Assembly: GCA_035570495.1 (NCBI GenBank)
Contig: DATMLO010000194.1
Coordinates: forward strand, 1-7,049
From: DATARH01 sp035570495
GTDB taxonomy: Bacteria > Pseudomonadota > Alphaproteobacteria > ATCC43930 > CGMCC-115725
Length of the DNA: 7,049 nucleotides
Direction of reading: 5' to 3'
In this document: piece by piece, positions 1 to 5,437 of the stretch
Layout of the letters: each line of letters starts with the position of its first letter
Numbering within the stretch: position 1 is the first letter of the stretch
Translations under genes and position numbers: made by a program
The notes under the pieces: model-generated
Database searches by the model: none
What the model saw: only the letters and a program-made list of their open reading frames with translations
What the model was told of the DNA's origin: nothing

Positions 1-438
1 CGCCATCAACCTGGCGACGTTCTCGGCGAATTCCGCGAGGATCGCGCGGGCGAGGTGCACCCCGCCGGCATTGGCGAAGGTTTCGAGCGGCCCGGTCACG
101 TTGAAATTGCCCTCGACCCTCAACAGGGTGGTATCGGTTCCACTGGCCTCGATGGCTCCAGATGCGTTGGCCCGCGAGGCGCCGCGGCCGTCGATGCCGC
201 GCCCCTCGATCGAGCACCGGCGCGCCGAGTGGTCGTAGGCGAGCTTTGCCTCGCCACGGAACTGCGCCACAGTGGGCCCGAACTTGACCCGCATGGTGCC
301 CTGATAGGCGCCGTTTTCGTCTGCCTTCGTCAAGGTCGCGCCTGGAATGCACGAGGCGACCACGGCCGGGTCGGACAGCAACGGCCACACCGCCTCCGGC
401 GGCGAGGCGATCGTGATCTGTTCGCGGATCGAAATCAT
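1..438 (-). CDS. CoxG-like SRPBCC family protein, 3' end missing
   Basis: The minus strand is open from an ATG at 438 to the window edge (146 codons), so the C-terminus is missing. Translation begins MISIREQITIASPPEAVW and continues with SDPAVVASCIPGA (residues 22-34), then VKFGPTVAQFRGEAKL (51-66) and a GRGIDGRGASRA segment (79-90). This order, with VW near residue 17, CIPG at 30-33 and KxGP followed by FxG, is characteristic of the carbon monoxide dehydrogenase subunit G (CoxG) branch of the START/SRPBCC fold. Family members are small cytoplasmic proteins, often encoded beside molybdenum hydroxylases (CO dehydrogenase or xanthine oxidase type) and linked in CoxG studies to membrane association of the enzyme. 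That partner would lie outside the window. A TAG stop four codons upstream of the ATG fixes the reading frame; no good Shine-Dalgarno is visible. The exact role is inferred from family only; a generic SRPBCC carrier or cyclase is the alternative. Confidence 0.85.
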   Translation of the reverse strand, partial: MISIREQITIASPPEAVWPLLSDPAVVASCIPGATLTKADENGAYQGTMRVKFGPTVAQFRGEAKLAYDHSARRCSIEGRGIDGRGASRANASGAIEASGTDTTLLRVEGNFNVTGPLETFANAGGVHLARAILAEFAENVARLMA

Positions 439-1048
439 CGCGGAAGGCTATCGGCAATCGCTCCAGTTTGTCGATCCATTCATGGACAGAGCGATTGGTC
501 TCCGGTCATCGGGCGAGAGCCGCCGTTGAGATAAATTCCCCTACCGGTTTGCCTTTGACCGGGGCTAAGGCGGGGAGGAGGCGGCTTGGGCGGAATGACC
601 ATGCTCAGCGAGAACCGCGCCGCGTAGACAGCACGACCATGAAACAAGGGGCGCCCGATTGGCCAAGAACGTCCATTTGACGCCGAGGGATGTCTGGACC
701 ACGCGTCCGGGTCCAGCTGGAGGGGCAAGTGGCATTGTGAAAGACTTCGGCTTCGACCTGCTCGCCGACGACACCATTCTCGACCAGTGAAAGGGCGGCG
801 AGACTGCCTGTGCGCAGAGCACCAAGCTTAGCGGGACGGCGGCCTACCACCGATAGTATTGAAGAACCCCGGGATAGACGCGGGACGATTACGCCAGGCC
901 GGATGTGGCCATCCCTGCCCTTGCAATCGACTTAAGAAACTGGAAGTAAAGCGCGGTTCACTGCGAGCGCCAGCCTTCGCTGCTGCTGCTGCTGCTGCTG
1001 AGAAGATTTTGGCATTTTGCGCCGGCAGCGCCCAAGACTGTCAGTCTA
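439..1048. other. gene-poor gap, no confident gene
   Basis: No convincing gene was found here. Several short ORFs overlap on both strands, but none has a recognisable motif or a good ribosome site. The most protein-like stretch is a plus-strand frame open from about 599 to a stop near 788, ending GFDLLADDTILDQ. It has no clear start and no family could be named, so it may be a decayed gene end. A GCT microsatellite lies at 979-1000. Confidence 0.5.
979..1000. repeat. (GCT)7 trinucleotide microsatellite
   Basis: Seven consecutive GCT units followed by a G lie in the non-coding gap upstream of the IS630-like remnant. Simple triplet tracts of this length are slippage-prone. No gene frame that would use it could be supported. 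Confidence 0.8.
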
Positions 1049-1217
1049 GTGCACTGACTCACTCATGTCAGAAGATACAATTGAAGTCGAAGGGTGCTAT
1101 GCTTGGGCCTGGCTGGGGAACTGTGTGTGATTGTCTCCAACGAAGACCGGGTGCGGCTGGTCGCCATCCTCGCCAAGCTCAGCCGTCTGCCTGTATCCTC
1201 CGTATGATTCAGCGCAC
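1049..1217 (+). mobile_element. IS630/mariner-like miniature element or remnant with TIRs and flanking TA
   Basis: The ends form an inverted repeat. The left end reads GTGCACTGA from 1049 and the right end, on the minus strand from 1217, reads GTGCGCTGA (8 of 9 match). A second block, CAGAAGATACA at 1069-1079, matches the reverse complement of 1192-1202 (CGGAGGATACA) at 9 of 11, so the repeats extend about 26-31 bp with a five-base gap. Both ends are bordered by TA (1047-1048 and 1218-1219), the target duplicated by IS630/Tc1-mariner elements. Only 169 bp remain, far too short for a transposase (a full IS630 is about 1.1 kb), so this is an internally deleted, MITE-like copy. A short internal reading frame resembles the start of an IS630 transposase. 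The family assignment rests on the TA flanks and this fragment. Confidence 0.65.
1127..1207 (+). pseudogene. possible IS630 transposase N-terminal fragment
   Basis: Inside the inverted-repeat element a plus-strand frame reads VIVSNEDRVRLVAILAKLSR and stops at 1205-1207, within the right terminal repeat. The EDRxRLxAI pattern resembles the N-terminal region of rhizobial-type IS630 transposases, which commonly start with a segment like S-x-E-D-R-x-R-L-x-A-I. This is recognised from memory and not verified. The GTG at 1127 is an arbitrary start: the frame is open a little further upstream, to a TGA near 1083. Everything after the first helix, including the DDE catalytic domain, is missing, so it cannot be active. 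Confidence 0.4.
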
Positions 1218-1271
1218 TAGCCGCCTTGCATGAAACAGCGCAGACCATGACCTACGCTTATGAACATACGT

Positions 1272-1302
1272 TGAAAATATTGCGCGCGTATTAACTGCGC
1301 AC
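1272..1302 (-). terminator. possible weak intrinsic terminator of the LLM operon
   Basis: Just after the minus-strand stop codon of the monooxygenase, GTGCGC (1302-1297) can pair with GCGCGC (1287-1282) around a nine-base loop, with one G-U pair. It is followed on the minus strand by a T-rich stretch, AATATTTTCAA. The stem is short, so this is a weak candidate. Confidence 0.3.
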
Positions 1303-1307
1303 CGGGA

Positions 1308-2480
1308 TCACCCCAATTCCATCAGCCGCGGCAATACTTCCTTTGAGAACAGGGTCAGGTTGCCGACCGTATCGTCGTGGCTGATCGTGCCGCCCTGGCC
1401 CATCATCAAGAGGTGGCCGAACCCGCCGACATGGTCGTAGAACGCCTTCAGCTGATCCCATACGTCGTCGGGGGTGCCGGCAAAGACGAGGCCGGCGTTG
1501 ATCGCGTCCTCGACCGACATCGTGCGCGGGTTGATCGGGCGGCCGTCCCTGGTCTGGACCCGGGTCGCGCGCGCCGCCATCGCCCCGCCGCCCTTCAGCA
1601 TCTGTGCGGCCGCACGCGGCGAGACATAGCCCGGCGGATTGGCGAATTGCGGCGCCACAATGCCGGAGGTGCGGCTGTAGCCGAGGATCTGGTCGGCGCG
1701 GCGCTGGCCCTCCTCGCGGGTCTGCCCGACCCCGATCAAGGCCATGTAGGCGAGGCGGTCGGGAGCCGGTTCGCGCCCGGCCTCGCGGGCCTTCTTACGA
1801 TAGGCCTCGAAGATCGACGGGGTGCGCACCCAGCCGGTGTTGAGGACCCCGATCACCATGCCGCGCGCCGCGGCCTCGGTGGCGCTCTCCACGCTGCCGA
1901 CCGGCGTCCACACCGGCGGGTGCGGCTGTTGGTAGGGGCGCGGCCAGACATTGACCGAGCGGTACTGGAAATGCGTGCCCTCCCAGTTGAATGGGCCGTC
2001 GTGGCTGGTCATCGCCTTGAGGATCAGGTCGTAGGCCTCCCAGAACCGCTCGGTCAAATCGGCCGGGTTGGTGTTGGCCGGCGAGATCTCGAACGGCACG
2101 CCCTTGACAAAGCCCATCTCGAGCCGGCCGCGCGAGATCACGTCGATCATCGAATATTCCTCGGCGACGCGGATCGGGTCGTTGCGGTTGCCGATCGGCA
2201 TGCCGAGCGCCAACAGGCGGACCTTTTTGGTCTCGCGCGCCAGGATCGCCATCGGGATCGTGCACACCGAATCGCTGCACGTAGCGGTGGCATGGTGCTC
2301 GTTGGTCATGATGTTGATGCCGAGCTCGTCGCACAGCGCCCATTCGTCGAGGTAGCGGTGATAGAGGTCGGCGCCGATTTTCGGGTCGTAGAGCCGGCTT
2401 GGAATGACCACGCGGTACGAGTCGCCGAGATGCTCCCACGCCGGGTGATAAGCCATCTCGCTGAAATGCCAGACCTTCAT
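1308..2480 (-). CDS. LLM class flavin-dependent oxidoreductase (luciferase-like monooxygenase)
   Basis: This 390-residue protein has the layout of the bacterial luciferase-like (LLM) superfamily, a TIM-barrel flavin monooxygenase using reduced FMN and O2. Visible hallmarks are NEHHATATCSDS (residues 60-71), the barrel strand with GMPIGNRNDPIRVAEEYSMI (93-112), SRGRLEMGFVKG (116-127), the substrate-side WEGTHFQYRSVNVWPRPYQ block (166-184) and the C-terminal FAGTPDDVWDQL helix (333-344). About 390 residues is normal for the family. The ATG at 2480 is chosen because GGAGGT stands six bases upstream; the frame is open further upstream, but only inside the preceding gene. Its ATG overlaps the stop of the alpha/beta hydrolase gene (ATGA), implying translational coupling in one operon. 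The substrate is unknown: LLM enzymes oxidise aldehydes, alkanes, sulfonates, terpenes, nitrilotriacetate-type compounds and others. The hydrolase partner suggests a catabolic step that yields or uses an ester or lactone. Confidence 0.93.
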   Translation of the reverse strand: MKVWHFSEMAYHPAWEHLGDSYRVVIPSRLYDPKIGADLYHRYLDEWALCDELGINIMTNEHHATATCSDSVCTIPMAILARETKKVRLLALGMPIGNRNDPIRVAEEYSMIDVISRGRLEMGFVKGVPFEISPANTNPADLTERFWEAYDLILKAMTSHDGPFNWEGTHFQYRSVNVWPRPYQQPHPPVWTPVGSVESATEAAARGMVIGVLNTGWVRTPSIFEAYRKKAREAGREPAPDRLAYMALIGVGQTREEGQRRADQILGYSRTSGIVAPQFANPPGYVSPRAAAQMLKGGGAMAARATRVQTRDGRPINPRTMSVEDAINAGLVFAGTPDDVWDQLKAFYDHVGGFGHLLMMGQGGTISHDDTVGNLTLFSKEVLPRLMELG

Positions 2481-3256
2481 CGCATCACCTCCATGCCCGC
2501 AAAGCGTTCGATTGCGTCGGCGACCGCGTCCGGGCGTTCGACCTGCGGGTAGTGCCCGGCCCGTTCGATCGTCTCGAACCGCGCGTTCGGCAGCGCGGCG
2601 CAGAGCTTCTTGCCATATTCGGGCGCGACCACCCCGTCGCTCTCGCCCCACAAGACCAGGCTCGGCGCGCGCACCCGGTGCAGCCATTGGCGCAGGCCGG
2701 GATCGTGCATGTAGGGGCGCCAGCCGTAGAGTGCCGTCGCCGAGCGGTCGCGCGCGATCGCGGTCAGGTCGTCCTCGCCAAGCGAGGCGTAATCGGGCAG
2801 AACCCGCGCCGGCTCGCAGAACGTGCGGCGCTGCCGCTCGTCATCGGGCAGAGCATAAATGTCGGCGATGTCGCGCTCCTCGCGCCCGCCGAATTTGAGC
2901 CCGAGCGCGTCGATCAGCACCAGACGGCCGATCCGCCCGGCCGAGCGCACCCCCATTTCGAGCGCGATCCACCCGCCGAACGAGGAGCCGACGACGACGA
3001 CCTCTCCCGGCGGCTGATCGTCGAGCCAGTCGAGATAGAGATAGGCGAGGTCGTGAACCGTGCGAAATCCTTCGGGCCGCTCGGAGTGGCCGAAACCGGG
3101 ATGGCGTGGCGCCGTCACTCGCCAGTGCCGGGCCAGCCGGTCGAGAAAGGCGGCGTTCTGCGCGACATAATCGCCGCCGTGCAGGAATAAGAGCGGCGGC
3201 CCCGCCCCGTTGACCGATCCGTCGAGCAAATATCGGCCGATTGCGATGCCCGCCAT
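2477..3256 (-). CDS. alpha/beta fold hydrolase
   Basis: The 259-residue product is a cytoplasmic alpha/beta hydrolase. It shows the oxyanion-hole segment LLFLHGGDY (22-30), the HPGFGHSERP strand-loop (52-61), the nucleophile elbow GSSFGG (90-95, Ser92), the acid in LWGESDGVV (Asp207) and the catalytic histidine in RAGHYPQVERP (His235). The Ser-Asp-His triad is therefore complete and the length is normal for the MhpC/epoxide-hydrolase-like group. The cap region (about 120-195) decides the substrate and was not recognised. The ATG at 3256 is preferred because GGGAGGG lies six bases upstream; an in-frame TTG at 3292 is a poorer alternative. It is the first gene of a two-gene minus-strand operon and its last codons, EVMR, hold the Shine-Dalgarno and start of the monooxygenase gene. 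It may hydrolyse the ester, lactone or C-C bond product of that enzyme; this is inference from position only. Confidence 0.9.
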   Translation of the reverse strand: MAGIAIGRYLLDGSVNGAGPPLLFLHGGDYVAQNAAFLDRLARHWRVTAPRHPGFGHSERPEGFRTVHDLAYLYLDWLDDQPPGEVVVVGSSFGGWIALEMGVRSAGRIGRLVLIDALGLKFGGREERDIADIYALPDDERQRRTFCEPARVLPDYASLGEDDLTAIARDRSATALYGWRPYMHDPGLRQWLHRVRAPSLVLWGESDGVVAPEYGKKLCAALPNARFETIERAGHYPQVERPDAVADAIERFAGMEVMR

Positions 3257-3461
3257 TCCGTGCCCTCCCGGTCTGCGCTCTGCCGTCGTCAAATCGTCGC
3301 CGCAGTATCGCGATCATCGGCGTCGCGGTCCATGTCGGCGCAAGCGGCGCCGGCCGGGCGTTGCGGCGGAGATTTTTTGGCTGCCCCGATGCGGCATTTT
3401 GCCCTATGCTGATTTGGATCGGCGGCCGATCCGGGCCGCGCCCAACCAGGCGGAGGGTCCG
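3257..3461. promoter_or_regulatory. divergent promoter region between hydrolase operon and CBS gene
   Basis: This 205-bp gap separates two outward-facing genes and must hold both promoters unless transcription enters from further away. On the plus strand TATGCT at 3405-3410 is a plausible -10 hexamer about 50 bases before the CBS start, but no good -35 stands at the usual distance. A TGGC...TGC arrangement at 3378-3392 recalls a sigma-54 site but deviates in the -24 half. No clear minus-strand promoter was identified. Confidence 0.3.
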
Positions 3462-3893
3462 ATGAACGTCGAAGCAATCCTGCGCGGCAAGGGCCGGGCG
3501 GTGGCCACGATCCGCCCCGATCAGACGATCGCGATGGCATTGACCGCGCTGCGCGACCGCAATATCGGCGCCCTCGTCGTCAGCGACGACGGCGAGCGGG
3601 TCGACGGCATCATATCGGAGCGCGACATGGTCCATGGCCTCGCCGAGCACGGCGCTGCACTGTTGTCGCTGAACGTCGCCGCGGTCATGACCCGGCGGGT
3701 GACGACCTGCGATCCTTCGGACAGCGTCGCCGATCTGATGGCCCTGATGACCAACCGCCGCATCCGCCATCTGCCAGTGGTCGATGACGGGAAGCTCGTC
3801 GGCATCGTCAGCATCGGCGATCTGGTCAAGAACCGGCTCGACGAGATCGAGTACGAAGCCCACTCCCTGCGCTCGTTCATCGCCGGCGCCTGA
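3462..3893 (+). CDS. CBS domain-containing protein (two tandem CBS motifs)
   Basis: A 143-residue protein consists of almost nothing but a Bateman module. The first CBS motif spans about residues 15-64 (QTIAMALTALRDRNIGALVV followed by VDGIISERDMV) and the second about 76-128 (VMTRRVTTCDPSDSVADLM, RRIRHLPVVDDGKLVGIVSIGDLV). A short helical tail, EYEAHSLRSFIAGA, ends the protein. Such stand-alone alphaproteobacterial CBS pairs of about 140 residues are cytoplasmic and are thought to bind adenine nucleotides (AMP, ATP or similar) and act as energy sensors on unknown partners. GGAGGG at 3452-3457, four bases before the ATG at 3462, supports this start; the frame is open upstream to 3210, but that extension overlaps the divergent hydrolase gene and looks non-coding. 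It appears monocistronic, with a 500-bp gap behind it. The partner and ligand cannot be read from sequence. Confidence 0.93.
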   Translation: MNVEAILRGKGRAVATIRPDQTIAMALTALRDRNIGALVVSDDGERVDGIISERDMVHGLAEHGAALLSLNVAAVMTRRVTTCDPSDSVADLMALMTNRRIRHLPVVDDGKLVGIVSIGDLVKNRLDEIEYEAHSLRSFIAGA

Positions 3894-4116
3894 CCCCGCG
3901 CCAGCGGCTTCTTTGCCATCTCACAACGCGATTCGCTCTCGGAAGTCGAAACCGCCGCGTCAGACGCCATGAGCCAATACGGCATCCCCGCAGCCGCGGC
4001 TCGACGCCAAATATCCCGACAATTTAACGCCTTTGCTCCACCCAGAGTTTTGCTTCGGGCGTCAGGATTTCTACCAGATACTTCATCATGAACCGGAAGA
4101 AAGCTCCCAATTCTCT

Positions 4117-4130
4117 TTGATCTTCATCAA
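4117..4130. promoter_or_regulatory. FNR/FixK-type binding site (anaerobox)
   Basis: The sequence TTGATCTTCATCAA is a perfect match to TTGAT-N4-ATCAA, the classical consensus for the oxygen-responsive CRP/FNR regulators FNR, ANR, FnrL and FixK. The flanking bases extend the symmetry to CTTTGAT/ATCAAAG (4115-4132). It lies 264 bases before the start of the exported-protein gene and 223 bases after the CBS stop. No consensus -10 was seen at the spacing expected for a class II site on either strand, so the target promoter is unclear. As RNA it could also form a seven-base-pair hairpin with a four-base loop. Confidence 0.55.
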
Positions 4131-4273
4131 AGCCATTTGCTTGAGGATGGCAAGGACTACCCGCGGCCTTGAATTTTTGAAATCGTCCTGCCGCGCCCTC
4201 CACCTGTCCGCGCAAGCGGAAATGCGCCGCGCCACACATCCGGTTTACGAAAAAAATCACCGTTAACTAAAAC

Positions 4274-4306
4274 TTGTGCGTTCGACACCCCAAAAAAGAT
4301 TTACAT
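4274..4306 (+). promoter_or_regulatory. tentative sigma-70-like promoter for the exported protein gene
   Basis: TTGTGC at 4274-4279 could be a -35 and GATTTA (4298-4303) or TTACAT (4301-4306) a -10, with 18- or 21-base spacing, in an A-rich stretch. Transcription would begin near 4310-4315, leaving a leader of roughly 80 bases that includes the inverted repeat at 4324-4368. The match is weak and rests on position as much as sequence. Confidence 0.25.
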
Positions 4307-4323
4307 TCGGATTTGGAAAAGTT

Positions 4324-4368
4324 TGAGCGAAATCCTTTGGCGATCATCCCTAGGGGATGGGTCGCTCA
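4324..4368 (+). promoter_or_regulatory. nested inverted repeat in the 5' leader
   Basis: TGAGCGA at 4324-4330 and TCGCTCA at 4362-4368 are exact inverted copies. Between them CATCCC (4345-4350) and GGGATG (4354-4359) form a second perfect stem with a three-base loop. The structure ends 13 bases before the GGAGGT ribosome site of the exported-protein gene, a position suited to a leader RNA element or a dyad operator. No known riboswitch was recognised. Confidence 0.45.
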
Positions 4369-4393
4369 TTAACCAGTCGGCGGAGGTGGCAAT

Positions 4394-5173
4394 ATGTGCC
4401 GGTTCACGCATGCATCCCTGGCCGCGGCAGGCTTCATCGGACTGGCCGGCTTCGCGGCACCCGCATTCGCCGATCCGATGCTCTACGTCGACAACGTGGC
4501 GACGAACCCCCCGCTCGGCAGTAGTGTGGACAGCACCGTAACGCTCCAAGGCACAGTCGATGGAACGTCCGTCGGACCCGAAACGGAATCTGCCGTCCAG
4601 GTCGTTCTGACCGTCAACCCAGGAACCTCCGCCAACCGCAGCACCGAGTACACGCTCCCGACCTGGTGCGTGGACATCTTCCACGACATCGTCGTTCCCA
4701 GCAGCGGCGAAACTTACAGCGTTGGGTCGCTGACCACTGACAACAGCTTGAATCCCACGGCGCTCACCAGCACGCAGATCCAAGAGATCGGCGACTTGGT
4801 AAACTATGGCGACAACCTGATGCAGACCAGCCCGAGCGCCCTCGCCGCCGCGGAAGTGCAATCGGCGATCTGGACCGTCGAGTACAATGGCGGCATCAAC
4901 GGCAACAACACCCTGACCGTCACCTCGAGCAATTTCACAACGGGGGACATCAACAACACGATTACCGCCGCCGAGTCCTACGGCGGCACTGCCGGTCAGC
5001 TGATGTCGCTGGCGGGCATCCAGGGGCAGGCCTACGCCACGCCAGCTCCGCCGATCGACAGTGGCCTTCCCGGCGTTCTGGCCGTCGGCGGCTTATTATT
5101 CGGTGCCCGGCTCTTGGAGCGCAGCAAGAGGAGTCGTTTGCCGGGAGCCGCCACCCCACACGTGGTCGGATGA
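4394..5173 (+). CDS. exported PEP-CTERM-like surface protein with thioester-domain-like Cys/Gln motifs
   Basis: This 259-residue protein has a signal peptide (residues 1-26, hydrophobic AAAGFIGLAGFAA, cleavage likely after AFA). A Ser/Thr/Asn-rich body follows, then a C-terminal hydrophobic segment (about 224-241, GLPGVLAVGGLLFGARLL) and a basic cluster, ERSKRSR. This signal, body, helix and basic-tail plan matches exosortase-sorted PEP-CTERM proteins, but the usual Pro-Glu-Pro is replaced by PAPPIDSGLPG and 12 residues follow the basic cluster. The mature chain has one cysteine, Cys92, in TWCVDIFHD; VQSAIW at 155-160 follows, with Gln156. This pairing recalls Cys-Gln internal-thioester (TED/TQXA) adhesin domains, which is inference from motifs. 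GGAGGT at 4382-4387, six bases before the ATG, fixes the start. No exosortase or polysaccharide gene is in the window. The location is likely envelope or extracellular; ligand and function are unknown. Confidence 0.82.
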   Translation: MCRFTHASLAAAGFIGLAGFAAPAFADPMLYVDNVATNPPLGSSVDSTVTLQGTVDGTSVGPETESAVQVVLTVNPGTSANRSTEYTLPTWCVDIFHDIVVPSSGETYSVGSLTTDNSLNPTALTSTQIQEIGDLVNYGDNLMQTSPSALAAAEVQSAIWTVEYNGGINGNNTLTVTSSNFTTGDINNTITAAESYGGTAGQLMSLAGIQGQAYATPAPPIDSGLPGVLAVGGLLFGARLLERSKRSRLPGAATPHVVG

Positions 5174-5316
5174 TACGACAGTCGCAGGCTTCGAATTTCG
5201 GCCAGACGACCCGGCAGTGCGCGCGCGGTCCGGCGTTTTGCCTAACTCGCCGCGCTTAAAACCTTATTTCTGACTCTCTGCCCCGGCCGCCGCCGGTAGC
5301 CCTTTGCCGGGAGCCG
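5137..5316. repeat. 14-bp direct repeat pair (5137-5150 and 5303-5316)
   Basis: TTTGCCGGGAGCCG occurs twice, once near the 3' end of the exported-protein gene and once in the gap before hpd, with starts 166 bases apart. Including flanks, 15 of 16 positions agree. The second copy supplies the left arm of the hairpin at 5311-5344. It may be chance in GC-rich DNA or the trace of a small duplication. Confidence 0.4.
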
Positions 5317-5344
5317 GGCCAATCGCGATATTCGGCCTCGGCTC
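5311..5344 (+). other. strong hairpin upstream of hpd (terminator or leader structure)
   Basis: GAGCCGGGCC (5311-5320) pairs with GGCC (5334-5337) and CGGCTC (5339-5344), leaving one bulged T at 5338 and a 13-base loop. There is no T-run after it on the plus strand, so it is not a textbook Rho-independent terminator. It could end transcription of the exported-protein gene in another way or lie in the hpd leader, about 94 bases before that start. Confidence 0.4.
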
Positions 5345-5437
5345 GGGTGAGCGTCGAAGCACCCACGGACCCCGTCCTTGGCGATCCGGGTTGGGCCGAC
5401 CACATCAGCCTGCGATGACTGCGCTCGGAGGCTCCTG

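Larger units (their letters stand above)
3894..4393. other. 500-bp intergenic region with lower GC and regulatory-looking sites
   Basis: The gap between the CBS gene and the exported-protein gene is visibly richer in A and T than the flanking genes, with A-runs at about 4251-4257 and 4292-4297. It holds a perfect FNR-type palindrome (4117-4130) and the leader structure of the next gene (4324-4368). Overlapping ORFs of 77-78 codons exist on both strands (4033-4266 plus, 4024-4260 minus), but their third-position base use is near even, unlike the GC-biased neighbours, and neither has a recognised motif or a convincing ribosome site. A ten-base palindrome, AGCCGCGGCT, lies at 3992-4001. Confidence 0.5.

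Noticed and set aside
859..1233. 124-codon plus-strand ORF covering the GCT tract and the IS630-like element
   Set aside because: It crosses the mobile-element boundary, is partly poly-Ala from the microsatellite, and has no recognised domain.
1377..2552. 391-codon plus-strand ORF opposite the monooxygenase gene
   Set aside because: It is antisense to a clear LLM gene, its translation is rich in Arg, Ala, Asp and His without motifs, and long antisense frames are expected in GC-rich DNA.
2481..2687. 69-residue N-terminal extension of the monooxygenase
   Set aside because: It lies entirely within the alpha/beta hydrolase gene in another frame; the ATG at 2480 has a strong GGAGGT and begins at the conserved N-terminus.
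3378..3392. Sigma-54-like TGGC...TGC arrangement upstream of the CBS gene
   Set aside because: The spacing is right, but the -24 half departs from TGGCAC/T and the -12 half reads ATGC, so it is within chance.
2841..3863. 340-codon minus-strand ORF spanning the CBS gene and part of the hydrolase gene
   Set aside because: It is a shadow across two well-supported genes on different strands, with no motifs of its own.
3992..4001. Palindrome AGCCGCGGCT as a terminator of the CBS gene
   Set aside because: There is no loop and no following T-run; short GC palindromes are common here.
4024..4266. 77- and 78-codon ORFs on both strands of the 3894-4393 gap
   Set aside because: They mirror each other, third-position base use is near even, unlike the real genes, no motif is recognised and ribosome sites are poor.
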